Of a stretch of DNA of 64,000 bases, positions 55,116-64,000 are shown piece by piece. Positions within the stretch are counted from its first letter, which is position 1. Each line of letters starts with the position of its first letter. The notes under the pieces were generated by a model. The model made no database searches and was not told the origin of the DNA. It was given only the letters and a program-made list of their open reading frames with translations. Both the position numbers and the translations under genes were made by a program. This stretch comes from Todiramphus chloris collaris (taxonomy: Eukaryota > Chordata > Aves > Coraciiformes > Alcedinidae): assembly GCA_025345505.1 (NCBI GenBank), contig JANVCC010000010.1, forward strand, positions 40,834,660 through 40,898,659. The letters are read 5' to 3'.

Positions 55116-55460
55116 GTGAAGTGTCGGGGTGAAGTTCGTAACTATATTTGGGTATCAGAATTTATTTCTGCTACTGTCTTGAAGGTTAGCATGATGAGCA
55201 ATTGAGGAATGCTGGGGGAAACCATCTTTAACATGAGCAGGCTGTGCCACAGCTCGAATTGTCCTGCTGAATCCTCTTTTGTGCTGCAAGCAGTTGAATC
55301 ACCAGACACCAGGACAGGGCTCGGACCACACAAACACAGGATCGGGGCTGTTCCATTATTGAGTTGCTGAGACTGGTCCTCTGCGTCGCAGATAACAGAG
55401 GCTCTCCCATAAGTTGTCAGTGGCTGGAGCCTAGGATTGAGGTCGAAAGTCCCCTGGTCA
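55116..55460. other. CpG-enriched block, possible LTR fragment or regulatory element
   Basis: Between about 55.12 and 55.46 kb there are some eight CpGs in 340 bp, far more than in the flanks. The block opens TGTCGGGGTGAAGTTCG, which looks like an LTR-type TGTCGGGG end. I found no convincing CA end or target-site duplication. Short open frames across it are not convincing genes. It could be an old LTR piece or a host regulatory element. Confidence 0.35.
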
Positions 55461-57340
55461 GATGTGCCTGTAAAGCAGGGTGGTAAGGGAGGAAGCTTGT
55501 AGAGGAAATGAGTAAGTCAGCAGTGTGGCCCAGTGTGTAGCTGTCAGGCAGGGTTACTTGAGCATGCAGTGGAGAAGGAAGTGTTGCAATGACTAACCCT
55601 CATGTGTGTGTTCTTCTCTGAAACAGCCCCATCACAGAAAAATGTAAGATAAAAGGATTTTTGGGAAACATTACTGCACATTTAGTGCAAGACAGAATGA
55701 TCTATTGCCAGTTTTGAAAAGCACAGCTCCGCCTTAGAAATGCTTAGCATCCAATGGAAGGGGAGCTCCCATAAAAAGCAGACTGTTGTGTGAAGTTATC
55801 TTCTGTTCTTCACGACTTTTCTATCCTTTCTGAACTGACTGTTATCAATGACAGTACACAGTGGAGCTTTATGTTTTCCCAAGGAGTTAAAGATAAAATT
55901 TCTAAGAGATACATATTTGCACTGATGCTTAAAAACTGTGAAGGGGTGCATTCTCTATATCTCGTGATACTTGCATCAGAGAATTTCATGTAAAAAGAAT
56001 ATAGTGGCACGGGTAGTGTACATTCTTACAATTTCATGTGTCTATCTACATGCTTTTCATTTTTCACATCTGAATCCTGAGCAGTTGGGTGTCTGGAAGA
56101 ATGAGATGAATGAGAAGGGCATCCTATGGGGAAGGTGGGAAGCAGAAGCAAGTGGTGATTGCTACAAAAAGTGCAGAAAATTTAATCCTCTGGCAAATGG
56201 GTGTTGATTTTTTTTAGAATACTTCACCAGTGAAAAACTCCTCTTTTACCACTGCCTTCTCCTGGTAGTTTCTCATCTACCCTTGCATGACTATCAAAAT
56301 ACTGACCATCAGTAAAGTTTTATTATAATGTGGATTATCAACTTGTGTTTACAAAACACTATTGCCAGACATTCTTTATGCTTGTCACTATTAAATTGAT
56401 GAGAAAATATTATGAAGGGGGTGGATAGGTGGGTGAAGTCCATTCTTTGAATGCTAGATACTTGCAAAGCAGCTGCTGGAATGAAATTTCCCTGGCTGCT
56501 TAGTGAGAGGAGAGTTCAAATTGTAGTCAGAATTAGGATTGGTACATCAGATTATGTGTGGGTGCAACAAATGCAAAAAGAAATGGTTGTTAATGGTATT
56601 TTTATTTGTAATGTGAAACTAACCTAAAATAATACTAGTGGGTATTAAATTCTGTATGTTCCAGGGGATCAGTTTCATTGGAATACAGAAAATAGTTCGG
56701 TTTATAGTAATAGCTCAGAGAATATTTCTGAGACATTACTAAAGAAGAATGACTGAAGTTGAAATACTAGTAGCAGGGAATATATGATGCTATGGATGTG
56801 GTATGCATCTTTTATCATCATGATTTCATATTGTTCTAAATATATGTTCATACAAGACTCCACATTAACATTCATTATATATGGTTATACAGTTGAAAAA
56901 ACACTTTCTTAGATACTTTAAAAAACATTTTAATGGAGTCTTTCATGTCACTCACCTGTAATAGCACAAAAAGAGTATCAGTTAGTGAAAACACAGGTGG
57001 ACTGAAACAAACTTGTGGATGCAGCAGGGAAAATTACGGCCCCACCTAACAGCAGCACCCTTTTGGTATGAGTTGAATCCATTTCCACGGGTTAGTTTGT
57101 GGAGTTATCTAAAATTCTAAAGGTGTCAAGAGAGCTATGGCAAACTAGCTGGTGATCCACCTGCAGGAATATGGGAAGAAATAGGGTAGACCAAACAAGG
57201 TACAATTCTCTGTTTCTGTTAATGAAGAGGGAGAAAATCCGTGACAAAGACAGCTGGATAGTGAAGGAGTCCTTAGTGTGTGAACGTGGACTGAGTGGTG
57301 GTACTTCTACTGGGCAGAAAGTGGATGTTGGTTCTCTGGG

Positions 57341-57524
57341 TAAGACTCTAGACTGGGAATTACATTCATTTGCCCGCCCTGGTTCTGCCACAGATTTGCT
57401 TGGTGAACTAAGCAAGTAATAAATAGCTTTGGCCTCTTGTTTTTCTGTTCACAAAATGGGGTTCTGACCCCTTCTCTCAAGGGTCTGTGAGGTTAAATAA
57501 AAGGATGTTTATAAAGTGATCTCA
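57341..57524 (+). mobile_element. MIR-type SINE remnant
   Basis: The blocks follow MIR order: GACTCTAGACTGGGAATTAC, CCTGGTTCTGCCAC, CTTGGTGAACTAAGCAAGTA, then TTCTGTTCACAAAATGGGG. After these come TTCTCTCAAGGGTCTGTGAG and GTTTATAAAGTGATCTC, the MIR 3' part. It has the same orientation as the copy 2.5 kb upstream. It is old and diverged, and borders are approximate. Confidence 0.85.
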
Positions 57525-57689
57525 TATTGTTTTTATGGAAGAGGTGCAGTTTCAACATTTTCAAACAATATTCTCATCAGAGAAAGAAGCTTAGATGTTA
57601 TATTTACTTACACAGGGATGCTGTCATATGTATATGCTTTCTCTCAGTGGTAACATCCCACAGTAGTGGGAGGTTTTGTACAAGTCTGT

Positions 57690-58350
57690 TTTTTTTTATT
57701 CTGAGGTGGGGGCAGAGGCCACGGACACCCCACAAAAGGGAGCCAGCACTGGCTGCCAAGGGGCACTGATACCCTCCAGCTGTGTGACATCCCTGCACCA
57801 AGCTCCGCCAGTTTGAGCTGCCATTGTGTGCTGGGACACCACGGGATAGCGTGAATGACTCTTGGGGTGCGCTCTGCCTTCTGAACATAGGTGAAGGTGT
57901 CTGTTCCTCTTATCTCACCCTAAGTGAACCTGGTTCTTCTTGTTTGCACGCTATAGGTGTTACCAAGTGGCCTCTCTGTGTATTCATATGGCTTCAACCC
58001 CAGCCTCCCTTATTTTGGAGAATGTAGTTCAGCTGGTCCTCTTCAACCTTTTGTTGATAAGTGCCATTTTTATGCTGCCTGTTGCTAAGTGTTTGGTGCT
58101 AGTCAGTCTCAGCCTTCCCCCCTCCTCTTTTGGCGGAGAAAGGACACAGCATATTTCCAGAATACATACTCTAATTCCAGCGATGAGGCTACTGTACATC
58201 TGGTGCTCTCAGTCTCCTCTGTGCACATTACAGCACGCTGAACTGTAGGCAGCGGGACAAACGACCTGTCCCTGCATGGCAGGACATAGCAATTACTACA
58301 GAAAGTGTCACTGCAGCGTCGCCAGGCGTGAGATCAGTGGCGACAAGCTC
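57690..58350 (+). promoter_or_regulatory. Locally CpG/GC-enriched region upstream of the CH-domain exon
   Basis: CpGs cluster at 57.72-57.87 kb and again at 58.13-58.35 kb (for example GCAGCGTCGCCAGGCGTG near 58.31 kb), in contrast with the surrounding intron. It lies 0.5-1.1 kb before the exon at 58845. No TATA box with an in-frame ATG leading into NAV3 was identified. It may be an alternative promoter, an enhancer, or just GC-rich intron. Confidence 0.3.
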
Positions 58351-58424
58351 ATGAACTCTTACCAAAACACAGGCACATGCCTCTGCTGTCACTTTCTCTT
58401 AGGCAGCCCCAGAGCATGGAAGCT

Positions 58425-58455
58425 GGGGGGGGAAGGGGGGGGGGGGTGCAAGGGG
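58425..58455 (+). repeat. G-quadruplex-type G tract
   Basis: G8-AA-G12-TGCAA-G4 on the sense strand, followed by further GG pairs to about 58.50 kb. This satisfies the G3+ four-run pattern and lies about 390 bp upstream of the exon, so the RNA could also fold. Confidence 0.85.
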
Positions 58456-58661
58456 TGGTGGTGTGAAGAGGGGAGACATAGAAGTAAAGACACGGTGGGA
58501 GGTGGAATTGTGGTAGATGTGGCTGATTTACGAGAGGAGTTTCCTTTATAGTCATAAGGGGAATTTTGCTTCGTCACAGCAAGTTTGAACCCTCATGAAA
58601 CAGCCTGAATCATTTGAAGTTAAAGTAAAGCAGAGAACGGCAGGGGGAGGGGCCATTTAAG

Positions 58662-58677
58662 AAAAAAAAAAAAAAAA
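58662..58677. repeat. Poly-A tract, 16 bases
   Basis: A16 followed by GGC and A6. No SINE body was recognised beside it. Confidence 0.85.
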
Positions 58678-58788
58678 GGCAAAAAAACACAACATTAAAA
58701 TTGTTTCCTTTGGTGCTGACTTCTTAAATGGGAATGTGATCCAGAATAGCTCTGGTGTACAAGCCAGCGTTTGTTTTGAGAAGTTTTA

Positions 58789-58844
58789 TTGTCTTCTTTT
58801 CTCTCTTCCTCCTCTCCCCCTTGCCCTCCCCCTCCGCTCTGCAG
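58789..58844 (+). promoter_or_regulatory. Splice acceptor tract of the CH-domain exon
   Basis: This is an almost unbroken C/T tract of about 55 bases, ending CTGCAG at the exon border. Such length and purity predict a strong acceptor, as expected for a constitutive exon ending an intron of more than 58 kb. Confidence 0.85.
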
Positions 58845-58962
58845 ATTTACACTGACTGGGCTAACCACTACCTAGCAAAATCTGGCCACAAGCGGTTGAT
58901 CAAGGATTTGCAACAGGACATTGCAGATGGAGTTCTGCTAGCAGAAATCATCCAGATCATCG
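58845..58962 (+). CDS. NAV3: NAV3 coding exon, N-terminal half of the CH domain (likely coding exon 2)
   Basis: This 118-bp exon encodes 39 residues plus the first base of a split codon. It begins IYTDWANHYLAKSGHKRL and ends LLAEIIQII. This is the start of the calponin-homology domain of the neuron navigators, large microtubule- and actin-associated proteins that guide neurite growth and cell migration. The residues DIADGVLLAEIIQII fit NAV3 better than NAV2, which as I recall has VTDGVLLAQIIQVV at this place. The exon starts in phase 0 right after a strong acceptor (a pyrimidine tract of about 55 bases ending CTGCAG) and ends before the donor GGTAAG, leaving one base of a split Ala codon. There are no internal stops. 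Upstream frame 58755-58844 also lacks stops but is pyrimidine-tract intron, so it is not taken as coding. The assignment rests on remembered family sequence. Paralogue identity is slightly less sure than the family. Confidence 0.93.
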
Positions 58963-59699
58963 GTAAGACCAGGGCTGAGAGAAGCACTGGGAGCTGACTC
59001 CTTGCATGGGGGAATATATAATTCAAGTTGAATGTATTTAACAATAAGATGAACCCTGAATAATACAATTTGACTGGGTCCATATGTCTCTGATATTTGT
59101 GTGGTTCATCCTTGTCTTAATTAAAAAATATGTTTATGTGAGCATGTTTGGAAGTGGCTGTTTAACCATACTTTAAATGGCCAGAACTGTATCTTACACA
59201 CTTTGAATTGTCAGAAATGAATGCTTCATTAAACCATATGTCTCCCATGTGTGCATTTTGTTAGTTGGAGTGGCTCATACTTTCTGGGATGCCTTGAAAC
59301 TGTATCCTGACCCTGCAAAGACAATTGTGGAAGATTTCATGTCAGCAGTTATTTTGCAGGGGCTGAAGAATTAGCAGCGACCTCCTTCGCACTTCCCCCT
59401 TTGCATGATTTGGCATGTGGAAGCAACTGCTGCTAACAAGAGTGTTGTTACTGTACAACTGAGCTTTACTTAGAAAGGAGCTCTGTGTCAACAAAACCCT
59501 GTGCACTTTATATCTGTGTCTTTTCTGCTCTACTTCTGTTATTGTGTTTTGCTGTGGATTTTTAGGTTTGTTTTTTTCCTTGGGTTTTTTTTTTTTTGGG
59601 TTTTTTTTTTTTTTTTTTTTTTTTTTGGCTAGGGAGTGTAAAGGGAAGTTTTATCTCATTGTTTACTTCTGCTTTTTTCTACTCACTGTTTTTGTTTAG
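58963..59699 (+). other. NAV3: NAV3 intron between the two CH-domain exons (737 bp)
   Basis: The intron has a GT donor (GGTAAG) and an AG acceptor (TTTAG). It contains a long T/G-rich low-complexity run at 59568-59626 shortly before the acceptor. If retained, the reading frame would stop about 11 codons into the intron (frame ends at 58997). Its small size contrasts with the upstream intron of over 58 kb. Nothing else recognisable lies in it. Confidence 0.9.
59568..59626. repeat. T/G low-complexity run
   Basis: Runs of T broken by GGG, including T13-GGG-T26 (59585-59626). It lies 73 bp before the exon acceptor at 59699 and may vary in length between individuals. Confidence 0.9.
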
Positions 59700-59752
59700 C
59701 AAATGAAAAGGTTGAAGATATCAATGGCTGTCCCCGGAGCCAGTCTCAAATG
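59700..59752 (+). CDS. NAV3: NAV3 coding exon, CH domain continuation (likely coding exon 3)
   Basis: This 53-bp exon joins in frame to the exon ending at 58962. The split codon G+CA gives Ala, followed by NEKVEDINGCPRSQSQM. The joined piece (118+53=171 bases, 57 codons) has no stop. ANEKVEDINGCPRSQSQM continues the CH domain of NAV3 exactly where expected; NAV2 has, as I recall, IEDINGCPKNRSQM. The acceptor is TTTGTTTAG, with possible branch points at about 59665 (TTTAC) and 59685 (CTCAC). The donor is ATG|GTAAGA, so the exon ends on a complete codon. The next exon, expected to begin IENVDVCL, lies beyond the window, so the CH domain is incomplete here. Such a short exon is easy for gene finders to miss, but splice sites, phase and protein identity agree. 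Confidence 0.93.
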
Positions 59753-60847
59753 GTAAGAATAAAATATATTTTTAGTTTCTGTTGGCACTTCTGCACTTTT
59801 ATATAATGATTTTAATAATGATCTTTTTAAGCTGTGAATATTCTATCCCACATTTACTGTAAAGTCCTAATTCTCATGTAGTATTCCTGGTCCCTTTTTT
59901 TACATGTGCTTACTGTTTGTCACTTCATTTCTGTGCTTGCTAACTTTGGGTCTTGAGGTAACCCAGAACCAAAACTTCTTCACTTCTAATTAACCCAGAA
60001 CTGCCTTAGCTGACCTATTCTTCTGATGATCCAGATAATTTCATTTAACTTCATTTTTAAGGGCAGTAAATCCAAGAACAAATTTTTAAGTGGAGTCTTT
60101 GTGTCTGGAAAACTGGTTTGATGAACAAGACTTGCCAAATTATTTTTGAATATAAATAGCCTTTTGGATTGTCCACTGTGAAGTCCAGTTAGATGCACTG
60201 CCTCCAAGACTTTCAGAAATAGCACTTTAGTCATATAGCTCTCTGAGCTATAGCTGGCAGCTGCTTTCAGACCTCTTAATACTTTCAGGCAAGAAGCATT
60301 TTGTGACTGTGATTCATACAGGGTCTTATTAATCTTTGACTGTGTTTATGGCTAGTCAAATACATTTAATAAGATAAAAGGCTGTGGAACTGACAAGTAC
60401 AAAATCTGAGTCTCGATAACGTCACCATGAATTTACTGAATCATTTGCAGTTCCAGTCATGCTTTCCCATGCTGAGGACTTTGCCTTTCTGTTCATATCC
60501 AACTAGTACGTCAATAAGGTGTGTGATTGTGTAGTTGGCAAGGATTTTGGAGTATAATAATTTAGATGAGCTTGCTTAATAGTAAACTACTGAAGCTGGG
60601 CTTAAAAATGGAAATGAAGTAGAAAAAAAATGTATTTATTCAGTGCATTTTTTAAAGGGGAAAGTATTTGCAGCTTTTTCTGCAAAGCTGCAAAAGATAA
60701 GAAGAAAAACTTTTAGTACCACTTAAATGAATAAATGTGTCTTTTGGGTCTTACTTTTCCAAAAAAGGTTTAGAGTAAGTTTTTTCTCTGGCTTTCAGGC
60801 TTTTTGAAACAGTCCATAGTAAGAATATATGCAATTTCCTTAATAAT

Positions 60848-61080
60848 AGTTATTATTTTAATTACTCATATTACAGCAGCACCTAGTGGCCCCGGCTGAG
60901 AACGCTGGGAACGCCAGCATGGAACTCTAAAGTTACACACACAGATTGAGAGATAATCACTCTCTACTTTAATCACATTAAAATCTGCCATTCCAGACAG
61001 ACAAGACAAACAAGAAAATATAAAAGCACAGAAAAATGATATGATTTCCTGAGGTTATGTAAGTGGTTAGTGACCATCTA
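60848..61080 (-). mobile_element. Ancient amniote SINE remnant (MIR-related, minus strand)
   Basis: On the + strand the blocks read TATTATTTTAATTACTCATA, TTACAGCAGCACCTAGTGGC, CCCGGCTGAGA, then CCAGACAGACAAGACAAACA and a degraded GAGGTTATGTAAGTGG. This is the reverse complement of an abundant old sauropsid SINE whose 3' end reads AGGTGCTACCGTAATA and then a TAA-rich tail. The middle is decayed. The family name is uncertain; the element type is confident from block order. Confidence 0.75.
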
Positions 61081-64000
61081 GAATTGCTTAGGGACCCACC
61101 GCTCTGATGTCTATTGAACTTCATTTCCATGAGAGAAAGACAAGCTGCAAAGAGAACTATTCACTCTAGCAATGTTTTCTCCAAAGTGACATTTGCGTAC
61201 GTTCCCTGTTGATAGGTAAATCTTTATGTGGCATAGGGATTCTGGATTTCATCTCTAGCTCCACTGCGGTTATGGGGAAGTATGGTCAATGCATGGTGCC
61301 ACAGCAGTACCTGTGGAATCAATTTGTGTCCATCTTCATCCTCTCATAAGCACATCCCTCAGCTCAGACAGGCTGAAGACTGTCTCAGATCCTCTGGGTC
61401 TCAAACCAGGTGCTTCAAATGCTTCTATACATAGTCATACATTACTGTTTTCACAGTGCTAAGGTGTCAAGGTTAGCCACTGTAACTTGATAGCAATAAA
61501 ATATATTTTTTCATCCTTCTTTGATTTAGTCTTTTTACTGTGTTATCTCTACAGTCCGATCAGATTATTTTCCTGCTTTTTGACATACCAATTTTATAGT
61601 GCTGATTTGTTCTACTCGGCTAGGAAATTTAAAATGTAATGAAGTTAAAGTGGTTCAAACTTGTCAGAGACCCCAGGTTTTGAGTCTGCTTTCTATTTGT
61701 TTCCCTTGCTTTGTGCACTGGTCTACCCTAGATGAAAGCACCATCTTACTGCATTTTCAGGTAATTTCCCTTGGTAGTGCTCAATTTTGTCAGCCCACTC
61801 ATTTAATAATAGGCCAGTTCTCTTCTTAGAGCAGCAGACTCTTAGGTGTTTGTGATTTGCAGAAAAATAATATAACAGTGGTGAAATTAGTTTACATGCT
61901 TCATATATGCCAGTATGTAGCAATATGCCCTGTCAGGATTTGTCAGAACATGAGCCATAAAACCAGCAACAGTCATGATATTCCTATAGTAGTTTTATTA
62001 GCCATTTGTTTGCCACTTTCATTTTGACATTTGTAATTAAGAAACCTCAAGAATCTCACTGACCTTTTCTTTTGCTTATGTTTTCATGATCCTTGCTCTC
62101 ATAACTTGCAATTACAGAGACGTGTTTTCTGTATTCATCTGCTATTTGATACCCTTCCCTGGAGGTGATGTCCAAGACATTTTATTAGCTTAAAAGAAGC
62201 TAGGAAGCATGGACATAGGTGGTCTGCTGATGGAAACACTTGATACCCCTGTAGATGATATAGATATCAATTCATAATTAATCACTACCAATATTCCCAA
62301 GTTCTGTTCCACTTACCATTTGGTTTTCCTCTTGCCAGTGGCTTCATCTTTCAAGTGATTTTTATGAGAGTTCAATTCAACTGTTACCTTAATTGGTAAA
62401 TATTTTTTAATGTTTATTTTAAATATGTATAAAAAGCTTTTATAGTTTTCTTTTAGTTAGGGCTATTGCACTGTTGCGCTCAGTGTTCTTCTTGGCAGTG
62501 TAATAAAATAAAGTATTTCCATCAAGTTTAACTGGATCCACAGGTCCAAGTTCATAAAAATTAAAACCTGTGAAACCGAACAGCATCCAGTGTCTGCATA
62601 GTTAGCTTTACCAGAATCCTCATGGCTGTCTCACATTTTTGTGCTCACACATTTGAGGTTGCATATAGAATTTGAGAACCTTGGATGTAATGGGGAATAA
62701 ATCATTTCATATTCAAATTGCAGAAACTTTAATGAATGAAACTTGCAAGAGAATCAGCAAGATTTGCTTGTTTGCTGGGTAAATCTCCTGTGGTAAAAAG
62801 GTGCTAGTACTTCTTATGAATGGTTTTAATAAAGATGATAGGTATTTACATCTCTGTGTATTACAACATACATTGTATACAGTGTAATTTAGAGTCTTCT
62901 GCTTGTATTGCCTGTTCTTTTCCTTTATAGCTATGCATTCAAAGAGGAATATGGCATTTCAGGTTTGTTTTTTTTTTCATCAAATCATTCAGTCTCTTCA
63001 ATGTAAAATAATACCACATTAATTTCTGTCTTTTCCCTGCATGAATTATTCCATAAGTCTTATCTGTTAAGGAAACCTCAAATCATCTTTATTTAGAAGA
63101 TAATGGTCTTTCAAGGCTTTAGCTTTAGATACAACCAAGACCTAATTCCTTTCTGCTTCTTTCTAAGCCATTTATGTCTTTAATTTCCGTTGTAAGCTCC
63201 CCCATCATTCAAAAAAAGCAGGATAGTGTCCTAGGTAGAAAATACGTTACAAAGTTTTTTTTTCTAATGGTCCAAAGAGAAATAATCAAGACTTTTTTTC
63301 TTCCTGAACATATTAAAAATGTACTGGAAGAGCTCAAGTGTACTGTCTCTAAAGAGATCATATCAAATTATAGTAAACATACAGAATATCAAAATTAATC
63401 CATCCTGGGGCTGTCAGAGAAAATGCAAGAGAATCAAAAATGTTGGACTGAAATTTTCTTTTATGGTGATATTTGCAGAATTGTTCCTAGAGAATTTTGC
63501 AAAACTAATGTTTTTATTAATTCCTCGTGCAATCTGCAGTGCTTTCAGCTGCATAAATAGTAAAATAAGTTCAAAGTTGTAAAAAATGTTTATTATATTG
63601 CTTTTCAAGTTGATTTTTCCTGCAAAGCTTGATGATGTCTTATTAGCTGTTTTTCCTTCCTTAGAATTGGCTCTTGCTACTTCCCATGAGAACTGTCTAT
63701 GCCAGTACTCATCTATGTACAAAACCATCCTTGACTGTAGTTGGTATCAGGGCTTTTCTCATAGCTATTGAAGGGCTGGAGAGACCCTTCTTATTAAAAG
63801 GCTTGTAATGTATTTATATGCATTTATTGAAGGCTATTTTTCATTTTGTCAATCTTATCTTTGGCACAGTTTTCTACTAGTTTATATAACCAAACATATA
63901 CTTCAAAGGTAATTTTTATGGTTTAGGATACAGACATGCTACAGTCCCAACAGAGGGAGTGGAGTTCAATGAAAAAATAGGTCTTGCTTACCACATCCTG
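61081..64000. other. Intron without recognised feature
   Basis: AT-rich sequence. A 104-codon open frame on the minus strand (63414-63728) shows no known domain and is judged a chance frame. Confidence 0.6.

Larger units (their letters stand above)
1..58844 (+). other. NAV3: NAV3 intron upstream of the CH-domain exon (likely intron 1, 5' end not in window)
   Basis: The exon at 58845 starts internally in the CH domain in phase 0, so at least one coding exon lies further upstream. I looked for the expected NAV3 N-terminal peptide (starting MPVLGVASKLRQ) and did not find it, nor any other recognisable exon. The whole stretch is therefore treated as intron on the sense strand. It is AT-rich, with stops in all frames every few dozen codons. 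The longest open frames (134-139 codons at 6414-6818 and 13607-14026, minus strand) show no known domain. Alternative first exons or non-coding RNAs inside it cannot be excluded from sequence alone. Confidence 0.8.
59753..64000 (+). other. NAV3: NAV3 downstream intron, 5' part
   Basis: Sequence after the donor at 59753 is AT-rich with no exon-like frame. The next CH-domain exon (beginning IENVDVCL in NAV3) is not present, so the intron is longer than 4.2 kb. It contains one old SINE remnant near 60.85-61.08 kb. I see nothing recognisable in 61.1-64.0 kb. Confidence 0.8.

Noticed and set aside
58755-58844. In-frame ATG upstream of the CH-domain exon, making a continuous frame into it
   Set aside because: The stretch is the pyrimidine tract of the splice acceptor, and NAV3 protein upstream of IYTDW is different. 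The open frame is a by-product of C/T-rich sequence.
1-64000. CRISPR arrays, tRNA, rRNA, snRNA genes or processed pseudogenes
   Set aside because: I looked for regular spaced repeats, tRNA A/B boxes with a cloverleaf, U6/7SK-like starts and intronless gene copies, and found none that hold up.

Overview
The window looks like avian nuclear DNA. It is AT-rich and poor in repeats. It carries two CR1 LINE 3' ends with the bird-type tail and 8-bp end repeats, one short solo LTR of a bird-type endogenous retrovirus, and a few very old MIR-type SINE remnants. No bacterial or viral gene organisation is present, and almost all open frames are short chance frames. The species cannot be fixed from the sequence.

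The only protein-coding gene recognised is NAV3 (neuron navigator 3), on the + strand. Two consecutive coding exons lie near the right end (58845-58962 and 59700-59752). They join in frame across a codon split by the intron, giving 57 residues from the first part of the N-terminal calponin-homology (CH) domain. The exon carrying the start codon and the exons that complete the CH domain are outside the window. Everything left of 58845 is therefore read as one very long intron (over 58 kb), most likely intron 1. It is followed by a 737-bp intron and the first 4.2 kb of the next intron.

Layout: 1-10.5 kb is AT-rich intron with poly-A/T tracts and small palindromes. A diverged CR1 tail lies at 10.54-10.84 kb. 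A 469-bp solo LTR with a 5-bp target-site duplication lies at 13.33-13.80 kb. From 13.8 to 36.9 kb the sequence is quiet intron with AT repeats and POU/homeodomain-type palindromes. A short, younger-looking CR1 tail lies at 36.97-37.04 kb. From 37 to 54.6 kb it is again quiet, with a tandem E-box repeat and a 28-bp near-palindrome. From 54.6 to 61.1 kb there are three MIR-type SINE remnants, two CpG-enriched blocks and a G-quadruplex-type G tract, all close to the NAV3 exons.

No new gene system was found. The most useful leads are the possible alternative promoter just upstream of the CH-domain exon, the CpG-rich LTR-like block at 55.1-55.5 kb, the young solo LTR with its own minus-strand promoter signature, and several palindromic candidate regulatory sites. 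All repeat and gene assignments come from remembered family patterns. No alignment was run.
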